The notes under the pieces were generated by a model. It was not told the DNA's origin. It made no database searches and saw only the letters and a list, made by a program, of their open reading frames with translations. Below are positions 56,702 through 64,000 of a stretch of DNA of 64,000 nucleotides, one piece after another. The translations under genes were made by a program, and so were the position numbers. The stretch comes from Fallopia convolvulus. Lineage: Eukaryota > Streptophyta > Magnoliopsida > Caryophyllales > Polygonaceae. Position 1 is the stretch's first letter; every line of letters begins with the position of its first letter. The DNA lies in contig OZ024728.1 of assembly GCA_964016875.1 (NCBI GenBank), positions 30,573,865 through 30,637,864 on the forward strand, given 5' to 3'.

Positions 56702-58226
56702 CTTCTGATCAAGTGAATAGCCTCCATAGATGATCGTCCTGGCATAAAACCGAATTGGTTGTCCGACACGGAGGCTAAGGAGAATAGTCACCATGTCGGA
56801 CAACCAATTCGATTTTATGCCAGGACGATCATCTATGGAGGCTATTCACCTGATCAGAACGTTGGTAGAGGCCTACAGAGAGAGGAGGAAAAACCTACAC
56901 ATGGTTTTCATTGATTTGGAAAAGGTGTATTACAGGGTGCCTAGGGACTTAATTTGGAGGTGTTTGGAAACGAGAGAGGTTTCAGAGCTTTATATCAAAA
57001 TTCTAAAGGACATGTATAAAGGCTCCCTGACAAGTGTGTGCACCCCCGGGGGAAGTACAAAGTTTTTCCAAGTAGGGGTCGGTTTACATCAGGGGTCGGC
57101 TTTGAGCCCCTTTCTATTTGTTATTGTTCTTGATGTGTTGACGAGGAGGATACAAGAAGAGATACCGTGGTGTATGCTTTTGGTCGATGACATAGTGTTG
57201 GTGGACGAATCAAGGGAGGGAGTTTGTAGAAAGCTAGAATCTTGGAGAGAGAAACTTGAGATAGAGGGTTTCAAGTTGAGTCGGACCAAGACTGAGTATG
57301 TAGATTTTAAGTTCAGTCAGGAGGTGGAGCCAGATGAGGAAGTCCTCTTGGGAGGGGAGGTCATAGCAAAAAAGGAGATGTTTAGATACCTGGGTTCAGT
57401 TGTACAGAATGATGGGGGTGTCGAGGAGGACATTAGGCACCGTATCCAAAGAGGTTGGTAGAAGTGGAGAGGTGCTTCCAGAGTGTTATGTGACAGAAAG
57501 GTCCCCCTCAAGCTCAAGGGCAAGTTCTACAAATCAGTTGTTAGACCAGCTATACTGTACGGGGCGGAGTGTTGGCTGACTACTAAGGCGCAAGAACAGA
57601 GGCTGATGGTAGCAGAGATGAGGATGTTGAGGTGGATGTGTGGACATACGAGACTGGACAGGATCAGAAATGATGCAATTAGGAGCAAGGTGGGAGTGGC
57701 CAGTTTGGGTGAAAAGCTCAGAGAGTCAAGACTCAAATGGTTTGGGCACATACAGAGGAGACCTCCAGAAGCTCTAGTTCGGAGAATTGAGAGGTTGATC
57801 GATACTGATTTTTGTAGGGAAAGAGGCAGGCCGAAGAAGAGCTGGAAAGAAGTGATAAAACAAGACCTTAACTCGCTGGCGATCTCAGCAGACATGGCCT
57901 TATGTAGGGACCAATGGCGTCAGAAGATTACAGTGACAGAGCGGTAGTATGGATGATCAAGAGGGAGTGTCCTGCTCTTTTTCTTCATTTTGTTTCAGTT
58001 TCTCTTTTCTCGTTTTCCGGGTTCCTAGTGAACTTTTACTTTGCCCCTCTAGCTTTTTCTTTCGCTTGTTTTCCTACCCCTCATCCCCTTTTTACTTTTA
58101 CTTTGGGCCCTCCTTAAATACCCTCCCGACGTCAAGTCGGGGTAAGGGTGTGTACATCTCAACCCCCCAGATCCCGTTCATACCGGGTTCCACCTGGGTA
58201 GATGTTGTTGTTGTTGTTGTTGTTGT
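56702..58226 (+). mobile_element. 5'-truncated RTE-type LINE with inverted 5' end
   Basis: Flanked by the 17-bp duplication TCTCCTTGTCATACAAC (56685-56701 and 58227-58243). The 3' end is a (GTT)n tail (58203-58226), usual for plant RTE elements instead of poly(A). The 5' end carries an inverted copy: 56703-56770 is the reverse complement of 56792-56859 with a few mismatches, around a spacer of about 21 bp. The endonuclease domain is absent. Confidence 0.9.
56793..57947 (+). pseudogene. LINE reverse transcriptase, C-terminal part
   Basis: The frame 56793-57461 encodes SDNQFDFMPGRSSMEAIHLI, VFIDLEKVYYRVPRD, GLHQGSALSPFLFVIVLDVL and MLLVDDIVLVDESREG, then FRYLGSVVQNDGGVEEDIRH. After TAG (57459-57461) it continues as KWRGASRVLCDRKVPLKLKG, KSVVRPAILYGAECW, MRMLRWMCGHTR, DAIRSKVGVA, RLKWFGHIQRR and GRPKKSWKEVIKQDL up to 57947. 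The motif order is that of RTE-type plant LINEs: RT fingers and palm with the DD box retained, then the thumb and the C-terminal WFGHIQRR region. A conserved Asp after FIDLEKxY is Tyr. It is 5' truncated, so there is no endonuclease. Confidence 0.9.
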
Positions 58227-58615
58227 TCTCCTTGTCATACAACTAAGCCAGGAATGTCTCCCTCCTTCCCGATCATCCCATAGGCATCGTTGTACCGGTA
58301 GATGCCAAAGTTTCATAAATCGAATAAAATACGAAGAATTAATCATCTACTAATATATCTTTAAATTATCACTTTACTCACACATAGATGTATAATATGA
58401 TACGGGGACGAATCCCAAAATAAAGCTCTACACATCATATCTACACATCCAGCACACATCAAAATTGATAACTAAGTAAGTCTAGGCGACTTACCTCGAA
58501 GATGAATTCCCAAATCCAAGAAACAACTAACTAACACGCAACTTGGAACTCTGTCTAAGATAGATAGCCTATCTTTGCCCCTTGTCTCTGGTCACGACCT
58601 AAGACCCACACTCCT

Positions 58616-58616
<1 letters not shown>

Positions 58617-58661
<45 letters not shown>
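58617..58661. repeat. (TA)n microsatellite
   Basis: About 22 uninterrupted TA units within the solo LTR. Confidence 0.95.
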
Positions 58662-59491
58662 CTCAATGAATAATAATAGTCGGTTTACTCATACAAACTC
58701 TAACCCTAAAAATGACGAAAATCCAACATGCATTATAACTTCTTATGTATACTTCCAAATCTTTTAAAACTTCACAAGAATATACTAAATATGTAAAAGA
58801 ACATTTTTCTAGTTCAAATCTCTTTGTAAAACTTGATCAAAGGACTCCATAATATCATCACAAAGTAAAACCCTAAAAATTATCTGAAATCTTTTACCGA
58901 ATATAAATCCAATATCGAAAACACCCTTGGAGAACTATAAATCGATTGGTTTCCAAATCAAAATCAACTGTAGATCTAGATATGAAAAATAAATTAGTGA
59001 AATCTAAATAAACCATTAACTAATTAAAACTTACCAAATCATGCTTGTACTTCGAGATTAAAACCCGATAGAAGAGATCTTGTACCAGATCCAACAACCA
59101 AAATTAAAAATATAAATCTCCGCTTGTGTTTTGCTTTCGAACTCCCTCTTCATTTTTTTTTGTGTTTTCGTAGCTTGCAGACTAAGATCACAATACATGT
59201 ATTTATATTGAATGTAAGGTCGGCAACATAGTGAGTCGGCCAAATTTTTAGAAAAATCGTATTTTTTACCCATAAATCTCATTTACTACAAACTTTACCC
59301 TAAAATAATTAATAATTAACTTTAAGTTAAAAACTTTTTAAAATATAATTAACTGAAATTCAAAATAAAATATTAAGTATTATTATTTAGCCGAGATTAC
59401 TTACAAGCAAAATATTCCCAACACGAATATCAAGGAGCATACAAAAGGGATAGGTTTAAAATATCAAACTATTTCCGAATATTACAGGCGG

Positions 59492-59782
59492 CCGCCCCCA
59501 CCGGCCTCTGGAGGAGCGGGAATTCTCAAAGGGTTGCCCCTACGGAGGAGGTGAGGACGGGGCGGAAAAGAAGCATGGTGGGGCTTCAGGGTAGTGGCGA
59601 ACTGCATTGTCTCGGGGAAGAAAGAGAACTGGAGTCATCGGGGTCGACGGTCGGTAATTGGGGAAGGAACATACAAGTGAATGATGAGCTTTTTAATTGT
59701 TTTGGGCCTATTTGAATACTAGGCCTTTTAATTTTAAGATTTGAATTAAAAAAAAAAAGATTATATCCCTAAATTTCCAATT
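59492..59782. other. GC-rich hAT interior
   Basis: About 200 bp of GC-rich sequence (GGCGGCCGCCCCCACCGG at its left) without a credible frame, followed by AT-rich sequence up to the MITE. Confidence 0.4.
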
Positions 59783-59792
59783 AGGACAAATA

Positions 59793-60063
59793 GAGTTTTG
59801 TTCAAATGAAACGAACTCTTATCTTGAAACGAATGCACTTTTCCTAGTTCATAGTGCACTTTTTCTATTTCGGAGTGCACATTTTCGGATTTGCACTTTT
59901 CATACTTTACAGTGCACTTTTCGTACTTTTTGTATTGCACTTTTTCAGATTTCACTTTTTGCATTTTACAATGCACTTTTGTATGAAAAGTGCACTACGA
60001 ACTAGTAAAAGTGCATTTGTTTCACGTTTTAGGATAAGAGTTTGTTTCATTTGAACCAAACTC
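59793..60063. mobile_element. Mutator-like MITE
   Basis: 271 bp with long inverted repeats of about 75 bp: GAGTTTTGTTCAAATGAAAC at the left, and GAGTTTGGTTCAAATGAAAC on the opposite strand at the right. It is bounded by the 10-bp direct repeat AGGACAAATA (59783-59792 and 60064-60073), a length usual for Mutator-like elements. The interior repeats (A/T)GTGCACTTTT units. Non-coding. Confidence 0.9.
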
Positions 60064-60452
60064 AGGACAAATATCCAAATGTGCACATCGTAGAGGAATG
60101 GGCTTTTTAATTTCATTTTCCAATTATCTAGTTTGTTAATTTTTAATGTATTTTTTGTATCTAAGTTTATTAATCTTAATTTTTTCTTCAAATTTGTATT
60201 GTTGTGATTTGTGTGGTGATTTATGAATTTAATTTCTGAATGGTACGTAATAGTGAAGAATTTATAATTGTAGGATGTTTTTAGGGAAATTATTATTTTG
60301 ATTTATAGATTTAATATTTGTTAAATATGTAAATTGATAGGTTATTTTTTATATATAGGTTATTTTAATATTTTTTTTGTTAAATTATCTTGCATTCACT
60401 TTTTGTATAGTTCATATATCTGATATATGTTATATATACATATTCAGAGGTT

Positions 60453-60871
60453 AATTCACATGGAAATGGGGTTTATCATGAAAACTAAGAAAAAATGAGG
60501 ACCCTTGGATTTGAGAAATGGATTGCTAAGATTAGAAGAGATAGGGGCAAAATGGTAATTTTGATAAATAAAAAAATAAAAAAAATAAAAAAACTAAATA
60601 ATTTTTTTTTAATTTTCTTAGTTTCGCTTGTTTTTGCCAAAAACACGAAATTTGATTTTTTACGTTGCGTTCACGTATTTTATGCATATGTTCACACTAT
60701 TATAAGACATGTTCACATATTATCACATTTTTCGGTTAAGATATTTTATAATACGTTCACATATATTACAAGTGTGTTCATATATTATTACTGTTTGTTC
60801 ATGTTTTATGGTCATGTGTTCATGTTCGATTAAATCATAATACAGGCGTTAAACGGCTTAAAAAAATTTGA

Positions 60872-60905
<34 letters not shown>

Positions 60906-61330
60906 AAATTTTTTTCGCTTATTTTTGCCAAAAAACGACGGTTGACATTTTACGTTCTGTTCACATATTTTATACACATGTTCACATTTTTACAAAGGTT
61001 GTTCACATATAACCGCATTTTAACTTCAGAAAATTTAGTATACGTTCACATATAATATAGATACGTTCACATATTAGTATTGCATGTTCACGTTTTATGG
61101 CCTTATGTTCATACTCGATTTACATCATTTTACATACGTAAAAAGACTTAAAAAAATAAAGTAAGAAAATAAAAAAAAAATTATTTTTTTATTTTTTTTA
61201 TTTTTTTTATTTTTTTTATTTTTTTTATTGTTTTAATCGGATGACCTAGATTCATTTCTAGTGTTTCAATCGGATGGTTCAGATTTGTTCTTAGTTTTTA
61301 TGATAAGTCCCATTTTCATTTGATTCAATC
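60453..61330. mobile_element. TIR element rich in GTTCACATAT motifs
   Basis: Imperfect inverted ends: CATGGAAATGGGGTTTATCA at the left, and, on the opposite strand at the right, AATGAAAATGGGACTTATCA, extending through AAAACTAAGAA. Flanks TTAATTCA and TTGATTCA could be a decayed target duplication. The interior has two tandem units of about 300 bp (about 60601-60870 and 60905-61160) with many TGTTCAC/GTTCATA motifs, separated by a poly(A) run at about 60874-60901. The right part has (ATTTTTTTT)n at about 61180-61230. The architecture parallels 28852-29960. Confidence 0.6.
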
Positions 61331-61430
61331 TCTACATATTCATATGTGAAGCTAATTTTATTTATGTAAGGTTCGTGGTCTAAGATTCGCCCCCCTTCCG
61401 AACGATCGTGGCTCCGCCACTGCCATCACA

Positions 61431-61828
61431 TAAACCCACACAAAGCAATTACTTAGGTCAATTATATCGTAGGATCGACATGTTGATCTATGGGCATATC
61501 AAGTATAACCCGACCCTTACATAATCATCAGGTAACTCCATCCATGTCTATACAGTGTCTCACTTTCTCCCAAGGCAAATTTGGAGCGAAAGATGACGTT
61601 CACAGAATTCTGATAGCTTTTCCTCCTCACAACAAATCGGAAGCCTATCGTTTCCTACCCAAACTCTACGGTCAGGATTCCCTGCCCAGTCCCATCTGAC
61701 GGTTCGCGTCCTCCTCTGCTAACGGCCATCTCTCCCCACGTTCAAAAATCACCAAACGCAATCAGTATTCAGTACTAGTAGTTGTCTCAACCAACCAAAG
61801 AGAGAAGAAGCCCCCCAAATCAAACAAA
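61431..61828 (+). promoter_or_regulatory. Proximal promoter and 5' leader of the transketolase gene
   Basis: About 400 bp between the hAT target duplication and the ATG. It contains a GATGACGTTCAC stretch (TGACG/ACGT core, about 61593-61604), CCCACGTTC near 61736 and a pyrimidine-rich block at 61706-61738. No convincing TATA box was found; AATTATATCG at about 61460 is the only weak candidate. The leader CAACCAACCAAAGAGAGAAG and the AACAAAATGGC start context are typical of a plant mRNA. Confidence 0.55.
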
Positions 61829-64000
61829 ATGGCTTCCTCTTCGTCTCTGACAGTATCCCAATCCCTCCTCTCCCACTCCCTCCCGAGCAGCTACGGGGCC
61901 CTAGCGAAGCCGGGGAGCCTCTCGCTGCACGCGCCCCTCAGGAATGCACAGTCACGCGCCGTGAAAGGGAGGCGCGTGGGATCACGTTCCCCCGCCGTTG
62001 TGAGGGCCGCTGCAGCGGAGACGCTGGAGAAGACGGAGACGGAGCTGGTGGAGAAGTCGGTGAACACGATCCGGTTCCTAGCCATCGATGCGGTGGAGAA
62101 GGCGAACTCGGGCCATCCGGGCCTGCCCATGGGCTGCGCCCCCATGGGACACATACTATATGATGAGGTGATGAGGTATAACCCTAAGAACCCTTACTGG
62201 TTTAACCGGGACCGGTTTGTCCTCTCCGCCGGCCATGGCTGTATGCTCCAGTATGCTCTGCTTCACTTGGCTGGCTATGACAGTGTCAAGGTCGCACTCT
62301 CTTCTCTGCTTTTGATTATTTGTTTTATGATTGCCCATTGTGGCATTGTCGGTTGTTGGCTGGATTTTTCTTGTAAGAAGTTGACCAGATTGAATGAATT
62401 AGGGATTTTACTTGGGACTAAGTTGAAATTGTGAATTTGTAATCCAACCTAATCTATTTGGGTGAGCCATGACAAGAAGGATTAGTCTCCGATTTAATGA
62501 TCTTGGACTCCAAAAAGACCAAATGGTGAATTTGGATGTATAATTACTTGCTTTTCACATGATAGAATTAGGAAAATGAATGTTGTTGTGCATGGTTCCT
62601 GATGTATGTATTATTGTTGGTTGGTACACTTTCTCCTGAATATACTAGGAGGAAGATCTTAAGGTGTTCAGGCAATGGGAAAGCAGTACTCCTGGTCACC
62701 CTGAGAACTTTGAGACCCCTGGAGTTGAAGTCACCACTGGTATCCTCCTATTCTGTTCAAATCATCAATCTTATCCAAATTTGCATTCCTTATTCTCTGC
62801 TTAATTATCACATGATCTCCTGCAGGACCCCTTGGCCAAGGTATTGCCAATGCGGTCGGTTTGGCACTCGCCGAGAAGCACCTGGCTGCAAGGTTCAACA
62901 AGCCTGACTGCGAGATCGTTGACCACTACACGTACGTACAACCTTGATTTGTTTTCCTTCCTACTTCATGTTTAGCGTTATTCTTTCTAGCTGAATGCCT
63001 GTTTTGATTAAATTTATCAGGTATGTCATTCTTGGAGATGGTTGCCAAATGGAAGGAATAGCAAATGAGGCTTGCTCACTTGCTGGCCATTGGGGACTCG
63101 GTAAACTCATCGCCTTCTATGATGACAACCACATCTCCATCGACGGTGACACTGAGATTGCCTTCACTGAGAGCGTGGACACTCGTTTTGAGGGCTTGGG
63201 GTGGCATGTTATCTGGGTCAAGAATGGTAACACGGGTTATGATGAAATTCGTGCTGCCATTGAGGAAGCCAAGAAAGTCACAGACAAGCCAACTATGATC
63301 AAGGTCATTGTACATATATTATGTAGCAACATGATACATATCCTTGAACGATTTGAAAACGTCTCTTCATCATGAATCCGGCCTTATCTTGCATTGCAGG
63401 TGACCACTACTATCGGATTTGGTTCACCCAACAAGGCCAACTCTTACAGCGTTCATGGGAGTGCACTTGGAGCCAAAGAAGTGGAGGCTACAAGGAAGAA
63501 TCTCGGATGGCCATATGAGCCATTCCACGTCCCAGAGGATGTCAAGAAGTAAGTAAACCAAAACAAGAATCCCTCCCTTTTATCACTCTTAAGTTTACTC
63601 ATTCCGCTATTCGTCTTTGATGGCCATACAGGCACTGGAGCCGCCACACTGCGGAGGGAGCTTCCCTTGAAGCCGAATGGAACACTAGGTTTGCGGAATA
63701 CGAGAAGAAGTACGCTGCAGAAGCAGCCGAGTTCAAGAGCATCATAACGGGCGAATTCCCTGCTGGCTGGGAAAAGGCACTTCCAGTAAGTATCAATTCA
63801 TTAGGTCCAAAAGTGTGCCACAATCCAGGACATTATAAATAAATAATACTGTTATTATCTTGTTCATGTCCTAATTCTTGGCCTATTGTATTGTACAGAC
63901 ATACACACCCGAAACCCCTGGAGATGCAACCCGAAACCTCTCCCAACAATGCCTGAACGCCCTGGCTCCGGTCCTCCCTGGCCTGCTTGGTGGGAGTGCA
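61829..64000 (+). CDS. Transketolase, chloroplast-targeted (partial, 7 exons visible)
   Basis: Exons 61829-62290, 62649-62739, 62826-62931, 63021-63303, 63400-63548, 63632-63785 and 63899-64000+ join in frame into 449 residues of a protein usually about 740 long; the window cuts it. All introns are GT-AG. Transketolase moves two-carbon units between sugar phosphates in the Calvin cycle and the pentose phosphate pathway, using thiamine diphosphate. Residues 1 to about 60 are Ser/Ala/Arg-rich with few acidic residues, a plastid transit peptide ending near VVRA. Then follow SGHPGLPMG (94-102), SAGHG (133-137), GPLGQG (185-190) and the thiamine diphosphate motif GDGC...DDNH (225-257). HISIDGDTEIAF and SVHGSALGAKEVE follow. 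No stop or frameshift appears. The start codon has good context and gives a full transit peptide. A transposon nest ends 400 bp upstream. Confidence 0.97.

Larger units (their letters stand above)
55783..59486 (-). mobile_element. Tekay-like solo LTR inside the hAT element
   Basis: Bounded by GGCGG (55778-55782 and 59487-59491). On the minus strand it starts TGTAATATTCGGAAATAG and ends GGGTTGTTACA. It contains the LINE at 56702-58226 and a (TA)n tract at about 58617-58661. Without the LINE and its duplicated target it is about 2.2 kb. No internal region is present. Confidence 0.88.
55751..61422. mobile_element. Non-autonomous hAT-type element carrying nested insertions
   Basis: Ends CAGTGGCGGAG at 55751 and CTCCGCCACTG at 61422 are perfect 11-bp inverted repeats of hAT style. 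They are flanked by 8-bp direct repeats CCAGCACA (55743-55750) and CCATCACA (61423-61430), 7 of 8 identical. No hAT transposase was found. Subtracting the inserted solo LTR, MITE and TIR element leaves well under 1 kb of its own sequence, including a GC-rich stretch at 59492-59700. Confidence 0.8.

Noticed and set aside
59854..60191. Hydrophobic open frames on both strands
   Set aside because: They are by-products of the inverted-repeat MITE with its TGCACTTTT units.
61490..61699. Open frame of 69 codons upstream of the transketolase ATG
   Set aside because: It ends before the ATG, has no recognisable content and lies in the promoter region; it is likely chance.

Overview
This is plant nuclear DNA, most likely from a broad-leaved (eudicot) species. 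It contains spliced genes with GT-AG introns, a chloroplast-targeted transketolase, and a dense pile of plant transposable elements (Athila/Tat, chromovirus-type Ty3 elements, Helitron-like, hAT, Mutator-like and RTE-type LINE). The only clearly intact host gene is the transketolase at the right edge (ATG at 61829, seven exons visible, cut off by the window end).

Layout. 1-8039: mostly unannotatable intergenic DNA with a decayed fragment of COG3 (Golgi tethering complex subunit 3, five exons, 1063-2202), a remnant of a Tat/Athila gag and LTR, and small MITE-like repeats. 8040-28382: a nest of Ty3/gypsy elements resolvable by target-site duplications. Element E1 (minus strand, 8040-19969, TSD TATGA) is a deletion derivative with a folded-back 5' LTR. 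An 8-kb Athila-type element (9590-17606, TSD TCCAT) sits inside E1 and carries gag and protease but no RT or integrase. Element E2 (plus strand, 20981-28358, TSD GACTC) is a decayed gag-pol copy of the E1 family and sits inside a solo LTR of that same family (E3, 20024-28382). 28852-29960: a TIR element inserted in a (TA)n tract.

30416-55157 is a four-level nest. A Tat-type solo LTR is split by a Helitron-like element (about 31418-54745) with RPA-like exons. That is split by a Tekay/Del-like element with LTRs of about 3.4-3.8 kb (35083-48748), which itself holds another Tat-type solo LTR (39310-40986, TSD ACATC). 55751-61422 is a hAT-type element (8-bp TSD) whose interior contains a Tekay-like solo LTR (TSD GGCGG), a twin-primed RTE-type LINE inside that LTR (17-bp TSD), a Mutator-like MITE (10-bp TSD) and a second TIR element full of GTTCAC motifs. 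This nest ends about 400 bp upstream of the transketolase start codon.

No bacterial-style system, CRISPR array or defence locus is present. The most unusual signals are: swarms of short family-specific palindromes inside otherwise different LTRs; the LTR fold-back at 18771-19735; the contrast in stop-codon spectra between two nested retroelements; and the depth of nesting that can be resolved from TSDs alone. All calls were made by reading the sequence; no alignment or database search was run.
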